Assembly (NCBI GenBank): GCA_016201905.1
Contig: JACQBQ010000019.1
Location: 1 to 62,555, forward strand
Length of the DNA: 62,555 nt
Origin: Candidatus Melainabacteria bacterium
GTDB taxonomy: Bacteria > Cyanobacteriota > Vampirovibrionia > 2-02-FULL-35-15
Direction of reading: 5' to 3'
Part shown: positions 1 to 8,790 of the stretch, piece after piece
How positions within the stretch are numbered: position 1 is the first letter of the stretch
How the letters are laid out: each line of letters begins with the position of its first letter
Made by a program: the position numbers and the translations under genes
Notes under the pieces: model-generated
The model's input: the letters and a program-made list of their open reading frames with translations, nothing else
Told to the model about the DNA's origin: nothing
Database searches by the model: none

Positions 1-14
1 AAGCTTCTATCTTG

Positions 15-137
15 TGAAAGACCCTTAAAAGGTCTTTTTCGTTAATTAAAATCATATGCCTGTCTAGCTCACTTTCAAAGCTTTTGACAGGCTTTTTTAT
101 TGAAAAGTGGCCTTTTGTGAATTATTCACATCTCGTT
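15..137. repeat. Multi-hairpin repeat, left copy
   Basis: The reverse complement of this segment recurs at the right end of the window (62437-62555) with near identity. It is a string of small hairpins: AAAGACC/GGTCTTT near 17-41, GCCTGTC (58-64) with GACAGGC (86-92) followed by six T, AAAGTGGCCTTT, and GTGAATTATTCAC. The loop of the second hairpin is 21 nt here and 17 nt of unrelated sequence in the other copy, while both stems are identical. The identity stops 9 bases before the yqeK stop codon. The T-run could make it a plus-strand terminator, but the multi-hairpin layout fits a dispersed REP/BIME-like or miniature mobile element better. Confidence 0.9.
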
Positions 138-146
138 CTTGGTTTT

Positions 147-752
147 CTATAAGATTCCTAAAAGCCAGTTCCTGGCTTTAATTGTAAGTGGATGAATTGG
201 TTTCTTTTTTTCAATCACTTCAGATAGCTTGCCATCAATAGCCTGTAGAACTGCATGCTCTAACCCTTTATGCTTAAATGTTTTTCTAATTGGTGCTGCA
301 AATCTTCTGTCTCTTCCTGGTTCAGTTGCATCAGCCAGATAAACCACCATAGTAATTTTACTCATGTTTGGTTCAGCTAAGGTATGGCATCTTATCCCGC
401 CTAACACATCAGGATCATCAATAGCAAATTTTTCTTTGGCAATCAATGCACTTACTCTTGCATGTAAAACATGTGGGTGAATATAATCAATTTCATCCAT
501 TTCAATGTTTTTTTCTTTTGCAATCTCTAAAAGCTTTTCATTTGGAAACTCTTTAGCACAGTCATGAAGCCAGCTGGAGAGCTCTGCCTTATAATGATCC
601 AGTCCTAGTTTTTTGGCATACTTTTTTGCTGTTTTAGCTACTCTTGCTATATGCTCAAAGCGTTTTTCACTAACAGTTTGCTTTAGCCAGGATTCAATTT
701 CTGGTTTAAGTGTTTTTAATTGCTTTTTTATTTTGCGGTCGTATTCAATCAT
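147..752 (-). CDS. yqeK: YqeK-family HD-domain phosphohydrolase
   Basis: A 201-residue HD-superfamily protein. The metal-binding HD pair is at residues 63-64 (WLHDCAKEF), with further conserved His at about 34 and in HPHVLHA near 91-96 and RCHTLAEP near 121. YqeK enzymes are symmetrical diadenosine tetraphosphate hydrolases, acting in the cytoplasm. The family usually sits between nadD and rsfS; here it instead follows pheS by 4 bp and is probably co-transcribed with it, which is an inference from spacing. Length is normal for the family. The terminal repeat begins just after the stop codon. Confidence 0.85.
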   Translation of the reverse strand: MIEYDRKIKKQLKTLKPEIESWLKQTVSEKRFEHIARVAKTAKKYAKKLGLDHYKAELSSWLHDCAKEFPNEKLLEIAKEKNIEMDEIDYIHPHVLHARVSALIAKEKFAIDDPDVLGGIRCHTLAEPNMSKITMVVYLADATEPGRDRRFAAPIRKTFKHKGLEHAVLQAIDGKLSEVIEKKKPIHPLTIKARNWLLGIL

Positions 753-756
753 GTAG

Positions 757-1794
757 TTAAAACTGCTTTAAAAATCGCAAGTCTCCGGTAAAAAAATATC
801 TTATATCAGGGATTTTATACTTAAGCATTGTAAATCTTTCCAGCCCTAGTCCTGCTGCAAATCCAATCCACTCATTTGGATCAATATTTACTGAGGTTAA
901 AACATTTGGGTCTACCATGCCACACCCTAAAAGCTCAAGCCAGCCACGATTCCCACATGTGCCACATCCTTTTCCATCACAGAATGGGCACTGGGCATCA
1001 AGCTCAGCACTTGGTTCAGTAAATGGGAAGAAGTCAGGTCTAAATCTTGTTTTAATTTCTTTCCCAAAAAAGTTTTTAATAAACTCATTTAAAACCCATT
1101 TCATATTTCCAAAAGTAAGTTCTTTTTCTACAGCTAAAATCTCAAGCTGGTGAAAAAATGGCATTTTTCTAGCATTTATTTCTTCGTTTCTATAAACCCT
1201 TCCATGAGCAAGCACACGAAGAGGAGGTTTAATTTTTTCCATTGCTCTAATCTGAACGGTAGAAGTATGACTCCTGAGTAAAATATGCGGTGCAATATTT
1301 GTATAAAAAGTATCCTGTTCATCTCGTGCCGGATGTTCAGGTGGTGTATTTAAAGCAGTAAAATTATAAAAATCAGTTTCTACTTCAGGCCCCTGGACAA
1401 CACTAAATCCCATACCCTGAAATATATCTATTATTTCATTTGTTACAGTGCTTATAGGATGTTCATGACCAGCTTCATATGGAATACCAGGAAGCGTTAC
1501 ATCAATAGCTTCCCTAGAAAGTTTATCTTCAATTTCTTTTGCTTCAATAATTCTTTTTTTATCATCATAAACGGCTTGAATAAAATTTCTTAGGTCATTT
1601 AAAAATTTTCCATATGCAGGTCTTTCTTCCTGAGATACATTTTTAATATTTTTCTGCTCATTAATCAAAAAGCTTTTTTCACCGAGATACTTAATACGAA
1701 ACGATTCAAGAGATTTCGAATCAATAATATTTAGTGCTTCTAACTTAACTTCTTTTTTAATTTTGTTAATTGTATCTTCTAATGTGCTTATCAT
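757..1794 (-). CDS. pheS: Phenylalanyl-tRNA synthetase alpha subunit
   Basis: A 345-residue class II aminoacyl-tRNA synthetase alpha chain, which charges tRNA-Phe as an alpha2beta2 enzyme with PheT. The N-terminal ~90 residues form the coiled-coil arm. Motif 2 is around RVYRNEEINARKMPFFHQLE, the substrate-pocket FPFTEPSAE segment follows, and motif 3 is GLGLERFTMLKY near the C-terminus. Four Cys in the segment after SAELDAQC (CPFCDGKGCGTCG) resemble a zinc-binding insertion found in some PheS. The usual partner pheT is not adjacent: the next gene is yqeK. The start is the first ATG; no clear Shine-Dalgarno is visible. Confidence 0.96.
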   Translation of the reverse strand: MISTLEDTINKIKKEVKLEALNIIDSKSLESFRIKYLGEKSFLINEQKNIKNVSQEERPAYGKFLNDLRNFIQAVYDDKKRIIEAKEIEDKLSREAIDVTLPGIPYEAGHEHPISTVTNEIIDIFQGMGFSVVQGPEVETDFYNFTALNTPPEHPARDEQDTFYTNIAPHILLRSHTSTVQIRAMEKIKPPLRVLAHGRVYRNEEINARKMPFFHQLEILAVEKELTFGNMKWVLNEFIKNFFGKEIKTRFRPDFFPFTEPSAELDAQCPFCDGKGCGTCGNRGWLELLGCGMVDPNVLTSVNIDPNEWIGFAAGLGLERFTMLKYKIPDIRYFFTGDLRFLKQF

Positions 1795-1853
1795 GATTTA
1801 GTTTAGGTAATTTGTTATTAGCTTAATACACCAAAGCCTGTAATATTATAGAA

Positions 1854-1866
1854 TATACTAAACACA
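1854..1866 (+). promoter_or_regulatory. Putative -10 box abutting the NurA gene start
   Basis: TATACT lies at 1854-1859, six bases before the ATG of the NurA-domain gene, and no Shine-Dalgarno sequence fits between. A -10 at this distance would start the transcript at or next to the ATG. I see no good -35. This is one of several genes in the window with the same layout. Confidence 0.4.
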
Positions 1867-3104
1867 TGCCTCTCGACCTTAAAAAAGTTATCACCCAGAT
1901 AAAAAGCCTTGAAAGCCAGGATCTACAGAAAGACAATCAAAACAGGCTTGAAAGTACATATAAACTATTTCAGCGTGCAAAGGAAAATCACAAGAAGTTA
2001 ATGAACTTACTTCTAGAAACCAAAAGCACACAAGGTGCAAGTTTTTATTTTGCTACTCCTGAATTTGATCCAAGTAAAAATGAAGATTTAGATACGCTCT
2101 ACACCTGTAACAAAAGTTTTTCACAACCTCATATAACCATAGCTACAGATGGTTCTCAGATAAACCCATCAGCACATGAATTTACAGGAGCTTCTTTAAT
2201 CAATATAGGACTAGTCAGCATACCTTATTTTAATAGTGGTATTCCAGTACTTTTATCTTCTGAACCTACCACATATAACTCATCAGAAGAAATTAATCCA
2301 GTTTACCCATCTGAAAATATTCAGGAGGAAGATTTAATTTCTTATGAAAGAACATTAAAAGAAATTGAAGGAATAGTAGAGCTGGCAAAAAAATATGTTG
2401 CTTACAAAATACCAGTAGTAGCTCTTTTAGACGGTACCTTAATACACTGGCATATTGAAAAGTTTAGCAGTGCTTTTACAGAACGATTTATTAAAAGATT
2501 TTCAGATGCACTGCATGAACTTAAATCACTTGATATTCCTATTGCAAGTTTTCTTAGCAATTCACGCTCAAATGATTTGATTAACATGCTTAGAATTTTT
2601 AATTGTCCATATGAAAAAGTGAATTGCAAAAAACATTGTGCAAGCATTGAATCAGGCAAACTTCCATGCAATCCAAGTCCTGACTATAAGCCTGTTTTAG
2701 ATAGAAGGCTTATTGAAAAGCATTTTAATATAAATAATACAGAGGCTGGCACCAGAACAATCTTATTCAAATCAAACAGTAATATTTTAAATTATTATTC
2801 TGATGATTTAAAAGTTTATTTTTTCTACATCAATACCGGAACTGAAGTAGCTAGAGTTGAATTACCGGCATATGTTGCTAAAAATTACAAATTGCTTGAC
2901 TTACTTCATAATGCAATTGCTCTTCAGTGCAAGGTAGGATTTGGGTATCCGGTCACGTTAAGCGAAGCTCATTTAATGGCAGTTGTAAATAAAAATGACA
3001 GGCAGGTCTTTTATGATCTTGTAAAAGAACATCTGTTGAGAAGAAAACAAATGCCAATCAGGCTTTCAAACAAAGAATTAAAGAAGAGGGTTAGTTTTGT
3101 GTAG
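1866..3104 (+). CDS. NurA-domain nuclease-like protein
   Basis: A 412-residue protein recognised from the NurA fold: the first acidic motif ATDGSQI has Asp at residue 95, and a second, VVALLDGTLIHW, has Asp at 189. NurA proteins are 5'-3' DNA nucleases that in archaea work with the HerA helicase in end resection; bacterial homologues are less understood. No HerA-like gene is adjacent. The last 14 bases overlap the convergent MCE gene. An LLRRKQMPIRLSNKELKKR basic tail closes the protein. The NurA assignment rests on motif recognition; the biological role here is not shown. Confidence 0.7.
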   Translation: MPLDLKKVITQIKSLESQDLQKDNQNRLESTYKLFQRAKENHKKLMNLLLETKSTQGASFYFATPEFDPSKNEDLDTLYTCNKSFSQPHITIATDGSQINPSAHEFTGASLINIGLVSIPYFNSGIPVLLSSEPTTYNSSEEINPVYPSENIQEEDLISYERTLKEIEGIVELAKKYVAYKIPVVALLDGTLIHWHIEKFSSAFTERFIKRFSDALHELKSLDIPIASFLSNSRSNDLINMLRIFNCPYEKVNCKKHCASIESGKLPCNPSPDYKPVLDRRLIEKHFNINNTEAGTRTILFKSNSNILNYYSDDLKVYFFYINTGTEVARVELPAYVAKNYKLLDLLHNAIALQCKVGFGYPVTLSEAHLMAVVNKNDRQVFYDLVKEHLLRRKQMPIRLSNKELKKRVSFV

Positions 3105-4098
3105 GCTGTGTATTTTGCAGCTTCTTTGTAGCTTTACTTGCTTTTGTAGTAGACTCTTTGGCTTTTTTAGTAAAATCAGATGTAATCTTTTTAAGATCCT
3201 GCTTGCTTAGATCCTCGTAAAAATTATTTAAATTCGTTACATGCTCGTTAAAACTTTTCAGATTCTGTAAAAGTGTAGGATCTGTTATTTTTTTATCTGC
3301 TGCTATAAGAGAAGCATTAACATGGTTTAAATGATCTAGGATTTTTACTTTAAAACCAATGATATTGGTTACAAAATTTTCACTGGTAATATTTCTTGAT
3401 ATTTCAGTCAGATCACCAGAAAAATTCCCCAGGTCATTACTTAAAGAAGTTTTTAGATTTTTATCACTGACAATTTTATTTAAAGCTTCAATTGGTTCAT
3501 GAAGTTTTAAAAGCAGCAAATTGGTCTCAGCACCCTCACTTGCAATTTGTTTGCTCAAGTCAGAAAGTTCTTCTTCATTCTTAGCAAGCTTGCTTGCTGT
3601 CTGACTTAATGACTCTGATGCTTTTGAAAACACAAGTCTGGCTCTTTCAAAATTTTCAGGTGTAACATACTGTATAACTGTCTCAGAAAAAGATTTCAAG
3701 CTATCAAGGAGCTCTAAAGAAGCATGCAGCCAGCTTTCCGTTGTAATCGGCTCTTGTACAATCCAGGCTTTAGTTTCACTTAACATGTCCTCTGGAGGAA
3801 TTATTTCTAAAACTCTTCCCTGATTGGGTCGAAATGAGGTGATTGTCAACTGCGAACCTGGTTCTAGGCGTGGGACTCTCTCATTAGTAATTTTTACAGT
3901 AACAATTATTCCATCTTTAGAAGGTCTTGTTTTTATTACCTTACCAACTGGAACTCCCAGTGCGGTTACCTGTGCTCCGATTGGCAAGCCATCAATATTT
4001 TTAAACCTTGCTTCAAAAGTTCTCTGTGAATTAAGGTAAGCATAAACACTTACTACAAGAATAAAGAAAGTTAAAATTGATAAAAAAAATCTCAACAT
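3091..4098 (-). CDS. MCE/MlaD-domain lipid-transfer protein
   Basis: A 335-residue protein with one N-terminal membrane anchor (residues ~5-22), then a single MCE domain (~25-110) with the typical GLPIGAQVTALGVPVGKV segment, then a long helical region. This is the architecture of MlaD-like and cyanobacterial/plastid TGD2-like substrate-binding subunits, which form hexameric rings in ABC lipid-transport systems between membranes. No MlaE permease or MlaF ATPase gene is nearby. It starts one base after the thioredoxin-like gene stops, so the two are probably one operon. The C-terminal tail is rich in Lys/Thr/Gln and low-complexity. Confidence 0.82.
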   Translation of the reverse strand: MLRFFLSILTFFILVVSVYAYLNSQRTFEARFKNIDGLPIGAQVTALGVPVGKVIKTRPSKDGIIVTVKITNERVPRLEPGSQLTITSFRPNQGRVLEIIPPEDMLSETKAWIVQEPITTESWLHASLELLDSLKSFSETVIQYVTPENFERARLVFSKASESLSQTASKLAKNEEELSDLSKQIASEGAETNLLLLKLHEPIEALNKIVSDKNLKTSLSNDLGNFSGDLTEISRNITSENFVTNIIGFKVKILDHLNHVNASLIAADKKITDPTLLQNLKSFNEHVTNLNNFYEDLSKQDLKKITSDFTKKAKESTTKASKATKKLQNTQPTQN

Positions 4099-4099
4099 G

Positions 4100-4585
4100 T
4101 TAAGTTGGCGGATTTTTTAGTGCTTGCTCTTTTGTTTTAGCTTCTTGTATAGCTGTTTTGTAGTCATTTAATTCATTATTGTTCTGGAAAATGGAAACAA
4201 TCTCCGTAGTAGTAGGAGTAATGACAGCAACTGTCGCTGTTTTACTTTTGTTTGCATTGTAAAAGTCAGTGATTTTAAGTTCTTCTGCACGCTTTGCTGA
4301 AGCTTTTGCTTTTGACGGAGTAGAAACATCCAGCTGAATTAGTTCAATATCAGAACTTTCCTTAAGCAATTGATCCAATGTAGGCTGAATATTTTTACAT
4401 CCAGGACACCAGCTGGCATAAATTTGAACAAGAAGTATCTTTTTATCTTCATTCTTTTTTGGAGCTTGCTCAACAACCTGCTTTTTTGCTTTATGTCTTT
4501 TAAAAAAAAGAGCTGATGATGGCTCGTAAAAACCAAATCCAATCAAAGAAAATAATATTAAAAATACAGTTATCTTCTTAAACAT
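4100..4585 (-). CDS. Exported thioredoxin-fold protein
   Basis: A 161-residue protein with an N-terminal hydrophobic signal or anchor segment (residues ~4-20) and a thioredoxin-like domain bearing the active-site motif WCPGCK near residue 58, preceded by VQIYAS. CPGC resembles TlpA/DsbE-type envelope thiol-disulfide proteins rather than cytoplasmic thioredoxin (CGPC). A cis-Pro-type segment (VAVITPTTT) lies near residue 122. An AGGAGG Shine-Dalgarno lies just upstream of the ATG. Located directly upstream of the MCE gene, which suggests shared expression; a functional link to lipid transport is not demonstrated. Confidence 0.75.
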   Translation of the reverse strand: MFKKITVFLILFSLIGFGFYEPSSALFFKRHKAKKQVVEQAPKKNEDKKILLVQIYASWCPGCKNIQPTLDQLLKESSDIELIQLDVSTPSKAKASAKRAEELKITDFYNANKSKTATVAVITPTTTEIVSIFQNNNELNDYKTAIQEAKTKEQALKNPPT

Positions 4586-4817
4586 TTTTATCCTCCTAAT
4601 TTAAATAAAAGAGTGTTTAATCTGAATTTCTAATTTAGATCATAAACAATTTTTTGTATACAGAAATCTGCTGAAGATGAATATAATTTGACATTTCACA
4701 ACAAAGTATAAACAGTAGATACAAAACAACTGTACTTTCTCCACAAAGCTTGCCAACAGGTTTTAGTTATTGTTAGCATGTAAAGGTCTAATTTTTTGCT
4801 TTGTAACTTTTTATCTT

Positions 4818-5579
4818 ATGGAAGTTCAAGAAAAGCCAAATACCGAAACCAATAAAAACAATCTGGATAATTCTATTAACATGACCAGTGAAACAAAAAT
4901 TCCATTTAAAAACAAGGTTTACCTTTTTGTAAGAGAAACTGTAGAACTTATAGTTGTAACATTAATACTTTTAATCATAATCCGTCAGGGGTTTATTGAA
5001 GCCAGGTATATTCCCAGCGAGTCTATGGTTCCCACACTAAAAATAAATGACAGGCTTATCGTAGAAAAAGTTACAAAAAATTTAAGACTGCTTGGGTTTA
5101 AACTACCTATACAACGAGGAGACATATTAGTTTTTTATCCACCTCCTGAAGGCAATCGTGGAAAAGATTTACACTACGATCCCATAAGTTTATTTGCCAG
5201 ATGGACAGGACTGCCATTTTTACCACAAGATGATGCTTACATAAAAAGGATTATCGGGCTTCCTGGTGACTTAATAGAAATCAAAGATGGTCAAGGTGTT
5301 TTTATAAATGGCAAGCGCTTAGTAGAACCCTATGTTAATGACTTGCCAAGATATAACTGTACAGATCTAAGAGATATAGAAGTTTACAGAAGAAAGGAAT
5401 TATCAGGCAAAATCATTGTTCCAAAGGGACATTATTTTTTAATGGGTGACAACAGAAACAGAAGTCAAGATAGTCACGTCTGGGGTTTCTTAGATGAGAA
5501 AAGAATTGTAGGTAGAGCTGCTGTTATTGTGTGGAGAAGGTTAAAAGAAAAACCAGTTTTACTTGAAAAATTAGATTAG
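4818..5579 (+). CDS. lepB: Signal peptidase I
   Basis: A type I signal peptidase of 253 residues from this start, which removes signal peptides of secreted proteins at the outer face of the membrane. One N-terminal transmembrane helix (~43-58) is followed by box B, RYIPSESMVPTL, with the catalytic Ser at about residue 69. The Lys base is in AYIKRIIGLPGD at about 143, and the C-terminal box is GDNRNRSQDSHVWG. An in-frame TTG at 4770 would add 16 residues; I prefer the ATG at 4818. A Met within the tail (4881) is another possibility because the cytoplasmic N-terminus is long and polar. Confidence 0.93.
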   Translation: MEVQEKPNTETNKNNLDNSINMTSETKIPFKNKVYLFVRETVELIVVTLILLIIIRQGFIEARYIPSESMVPTLKINDRLIVEKVTKNLRLLGFKLPIQRGDILVFYPPPEGNRGKDLHYDPISLFARWTGLPFLPQDDAYIKRIIGLPGDLIEIKDGQGVFINGKRLVEPYVNDLPRYNCTDLRDIEVYRRKELSGKIIVPKGHYFLMGDNRNRSQDSHVWGFLDEKRIVGRAAVIVWRRLKEKPVLLEKLD

Positions 5580-5603
5580 TTTTTTATTCCAACTCTAAAA
5601 TCA

Positions 5604-6692
5604 ATGCCAATAAAAACACCAAAACAAAAAACGGCATATGTAAGAGATATCTATAAACCAATAAAAAGTTTTGGGCAGTCTGTTTTTTGGCGTTTTGCCA
5701 GCTTATGGCTTTTGATAAGTCTTTTTTATTTTTTTTATAATACACATCCGTATTATTTAAATCCAGATTTTAACAATGCAAGAGGCTTTATGCATAAAGC
5801 CTATATTATTTTTTGTCTGCTAGCACTTCCGTATACATGGTTTACCTTAAAGTTTAACTACAGACTAAAAGATGATTTTAGGGATCCATCGATAATTTTC
5901 TTTGTATTTCTTAAAAGAATCGGTTTGATGATGGCTACAAGAGATCCTAACCAAGTATTAGGTCTTCGTAAAGTTAAAAGATTTAATAATTTCTGTTTAA
6001 CCTGCCTGGTAAAAGGATTTTTTCTGCCTCTTATGACAATGTTTATGTTTCACCACCTGACTACAGTATCAAGCCTAATGTCCAGGGTTTCAACTCCAAT
6101 GGACGGTGTACCGCTTGCCCACTGGTTTCTAGACTTAATCTACAACAGTCTTTTTATAGTTGATACTGTGGTTGCTTTAGTAGGATATGGTCTTGAATTA
6201 AAATGGCTTGGAAATAAAACAAGGTCAGTTGAACCCACTGCATTTGGCTGGGCTGTTGCCATAATGTGCTACCCACCTTTTAACGGAATAAGCAGTCTTT
6301 ATTTTCCACTTCAAACCAGAGATGATTTATTTATTCCAATTTCTGAAGAGCAAAGGATCTTTATAAGAATAATCATCATTGTTCTCTATGCGATATTTAT
6401 CTGGGGAACGATTGCACTTGGTGTAAAGTTCAGTAATTTAAGTAATAAAGGAATAGTTGGTCGTGGACCTTATAGGTTTATAAGACATCCTGCTTATGCT
6501 TCTAAAAATATTGCATGGTGGTTTGAACATCTGCAGTATATGAAAGGCTTTCACAATGTGCTACCGCTCATTTGCTGGAACATTATTTATACTCTGCGTG
6601 CACTAACTGAAGAAAGGCATCTTATGAAAGATCCTGACTATCGTGCTTACTGTAAAAAAGTTAAATATAGATTTATTCCTGGATTGATTTAG
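5604..6692 (+). CDS. Multi-pass membrane protein, ICMT/PEMT-like methyltransferase fold
   Basis: A 362-residue integral membrane protein with about six hydrophobic segments. The C-terminal part contains GRGPYRFIRHPAYASKN and, further on, EERHLMKDPDYRAYCKKVKYRFIPG. These are hallmarks of the isoprenylcysteine/phospholipid methyltransferase (ICMT, PEMT, NnrU-like) family: the RHP motif and the E-E-x-x-L...F/Y...Y...V.RFIP signature. Such enzymes use S-adenosylmethionine to methylate lipids or lipid-linked thiols; the substrate here is unknown. It lies 24 bp after lepB in the same direction and may be co-transcribed. Confidence 0.7.
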   Translation: MPIKTPKQKTAYVRDIYKPIKSFGQSVFWRFASLWLLISLFYFFYNTHPYYLNPDFNNARGFMHKAYIIFCLLALPYTWFTLKFNYRLKDDFRDPSIIFFVFLKRIGLMMATRDPNQVLGLRKVKRFNNFCLTCLVKGFFLPLMTMFMFHHLTTVSSLMSRVSTPMDGVPLAHWFLDLIYNSLFIVDTVVALVGYGLELKWLGNKTRSVEPTAFGWAVAIMCYPPFNGISSLYFPLQTRDDLFIPISEEQRIFIRIIIIVLYAIFIWGTIALGVKFSNLSNKGIVGRGPYRFIRHPAYASKNIAWWFEHLQYMKGFHNVLPLICWNIIYTLRALTEERHLMKDPDYRAYCKKVKYRFIPGLI

Positions 6693-6800
6693 TTCTAAAG
6701 TGTGTGAGCTAGACTTTGAAACCGGATTGACTCAATACATATAGTCTAAACTTTTATCCCTATTGTATTGTATTAGTAATAAATCAGTAAAAAATAATTA

Positions 6801-6817
6801 CTTAAGGAGATAAATTA
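6801..6817 (+). promoter_or_regulatory. Strong Shine-Dalgarno before the Tat-substrate gene
   Basis: AAGGAG at 6804-6809 with a 7-base spacer to the ATG at 6817. A matching AAGGAG precedes the next gene at 7565. This contrasts with the many genes in the window lacking any Shine-Dalgarno. Confidence 0.75.
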
Positions 6818-7545
6818 TGAGTATTCAAATAAATAGAAGAGACTTCTTAGTCAAAGTTGGTGCCGGCACAGCAGCAATAGCTGCCGCTGCAATAGCTCCT
6901 GTCTCTCAAGCTCTTGCAAAGTTGCCAAGTGAACCAATTAAAATTAATTCATGGATAGGTCAACGTACCTTATGGCTGTATTGTGATGCTCATAGCAATC
7001 TGCCAAAGCTTTATACAGACAGTATTATTGACATCCAGCAAGATCCTAAAGTATTTTCTGAAGTCATAAAAAAATATTCAGAAGTATATCCCATAAACAA
7101 ATGGCCTGACTTAAAAAAGCAATTCCCAAATGCATTTACAAGAATTTACCTTACATATAAAGCAAACGCTGTTGAAGAAAATGCGCAATATGTAGTAGAG
7201 TGTGAACTAGCTAGTAGAGCAAAAGAACACTTCTTCACTGAAATAAAAAAGATAGCACCTGAATATACCAAAGAAGACTTGGGGTGGATACTTTATAATT
7301 TCTTCTTTGGAGAAGTCCGGCAGAATTTACATGCACAAAAAGGGATACCGGATGATTTAAATGATTCAAGATTATATGATCATTTCGTAAATAGTAAAGA
7401 AGGTATTTTTACTAGCTATACGGAAGATGAAGCAGAAGAAATATTAAAAAAGATAGCTCAAACGTCGCCTCAAAGTGTATTAGATAAAATACTTACAAAG
7501 TATGATTTTCATTGGAAGAAGAAACACGTTAGCCTCATACCTTAG
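6817..7545 (+). CDS. Tat-exported protein of unknown function
   Basis: A 242-residue protein whose N-terminus is a clear twin-arginine signal: NRRDFLVKVG followed by an Ala-rich hydrophobic stretch and a likely cleavage after ALA around residue 34. The mature part shows no motif I recognise. It is mixed alpha with many charged residues and a FFFGEVRQNLHAQKGIP segment. Tat export normally means folded, often cofactor-containing, cargo or a need to fold before export. The next gene (7565) follows by 19 bp with its own strong Shine-Dalgarno, so the two are likely expressed together. Confidence 0.75.
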   Translation: MSIQINRRDFLVKVGAGTAAIAAAAIAPVSQALAKLPSEPIKINSWIGQRTLWLYCDAHSNLPKLYTDSIIDIQQDPKVFSEVIKKYSEVYPINKWPDLKKQFPNAFTRIYLTYKANAVEENAQYVVECELASRAKEHFFTEIKKIAPEYTKEDLGWILYNFFFGEVRQNLHAQKGIPDDLNDSRLYDHFVNSKEGIFTSYTEDEAEEILKKIAQTSPQSVLDKILTKYDFHWKKKHVSLIP

Positions 7546-7564
7546 TAACTAAAAGGAGTAGCTA

Positions 7565-8704
7565 ATGATAGTAAGTCCAGCTAATAAGATTGGTTCAATC
7601 AGACCTAGTACAGAAGAAGCAAGAAAAATATTAGAAAAGCAAAAAAAGATTGCTGCAAAATCTTCAAGTCAAGCTCCAAGCCAACTAAAACAAAATTTTA
7701 TGGATTGGTGTAATAGAGTTCTTTACTCACATCCAAATAGACATGTAGTTATAGACTTTGATCGTGTGCATGAAATTGCAAATAGTTTAAAGCCACAAGA
7801 TCCTTCTAATGCTTTTGATTTTGCTCCAGATATGACTCCTGAAGCAGCTGATAGAAGCAAGCCTATAAACCCTGAATTAGTATTTTTCGCTTTAGCATTG
7901 AACACTGCAAATCAGGGTGGATATATTTATGAAGGTCCTGATGGAAAAGCAGTAATCTGGCAAAAAGATGGTATAGATGTAAAAGCATTTAATGACCTGT
8001 TTTGTGAGTTGTCTGAAAAAAATCTTTTACCTGGATTGCCTAAGTCCAGAATAAAAAAACCTAGTCATGTAGAAAAATTAATGAAGCCAGAACTTGTTCA
8101 GGAAAATGGGGACCCTGTTCCTTTTTTACAAGACAGACTTCAGGTATTCAAAGAATTTGCGGCTCCAGGCGCTTGGGAAAAATTAGCAACAATTTTAAAT
8201 TCAGCCAGACAACAAGACGGAAGTTATCATTTTGATTTTAAGTCAATCTATGATATAGCAAAAGCTTTTCCTATTAGTTTTGGGAGGGATGCATTTCTAA
8301 AAAAACCAGCCCTTCTTCCAATGCTTTTTGCAAGCAATGCAAATACCCGTGGAGAAAAAGTTTCAGTTGATGGAATAGTTGCAGCTGATTTTTGGTTACC
8401 CTGGACAGACCATAATACTGGCATGGCAAGGTTTTCTGATGGACTTGTTGAAAGTCTTGAAAATAAAGAAATTATGCATCCTGATGATTTAAGGGTATTA
8501 CAAATGAGAGCAGCAACTGTTGTTATAAGTGATCTTACGGCTCAACTGTCTGGAAAGCCGATAAATGAGATAGATGCTCTTAAATGGTTAGAAAAGATTA
8601 GCAGATCTCTACAAAAATTTCAGGATGAGACAAAAGTAATTGCTAAAACCTGCGGGAAAAAGATAACCCAAAATCATATGCTTGTGCCAACATTTAATTT
8701 TTAA
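7565..8704 (+). CDS. Hypothetical protein, partner of Tat-substrate gene
   Basis: A 379-residue soluble-looking protein with no signal peptide, transmembrane helix or family motif that I recognise. It starts at an ATG with AAGGAG just upstream. The order Tat substrate-hypothetical-deaminase-like (6817, 7565, 8790) suggests a small functional unit, though the third gene has its own promoter-like sequence. A possible role as chaperone or peripheral partner of the Tat cargo is speculation. Codon use and AT content match the neighbours. Confidence 0.65.
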   Translation: MIVSPANKIGSIRPSTEEARKILEKQKKIAAKSSSQAPSQLKQNFMDWCNRVLYSHPNRHVVIDFDRVHEIANSLKPQDPSNAFDFAPDMTPEAADRSKPINPELVFFALALNTANQGGYIYEGPDGKAVIWQKDGIDVKAFNDLFCELSEKNLLPGLPKSRIKKPSHVEKLMKPELVQENGDPVPFLQDRLQVFKEFAAPGAWEKLATILNSARQQDGSYHFDFKSIYDIAKAFPISFGRDAFLKKPALLPMLFASNANTRGEKVSVDGIVAADFWLPWTDHNTGMARFSDGLVESLENKEIMHPDDLRVLQMRAATVVISDLTAQLSGKPINEIDALKWLEKISRSLQKFQDETKVIAKTCGKKITQNHMLVPTFNF

Positions 8705-8760
8705 AGAGGAACTTATGCTTCATATATCCTTAATAATTGCTGTAGTTATATAATTATCTT

Positions 8761-8790
8761 TGTTATAATCCAGTATCTAGATAAATATCA
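8761..8790 (+). promoter_or_regulatory. Putative extended -10 promoter of deaminase-like gene
   Basis: TTTGTTATAATCC around 8760-8772 supplies a TATAAT with an upstream TG, 20 bases before the ATG at 8790. A -35 is unclear (TTGCTG lies at a longer than usual spacing). It separates this gene from the preceding pair. Confidence 0.4.

Noticed and set aside
917-1153. Open frame antisense to pheS
   Set aside because: Shadow of the pheS coding strand; composition is unlike neighbouring proteins and there is no start signal.
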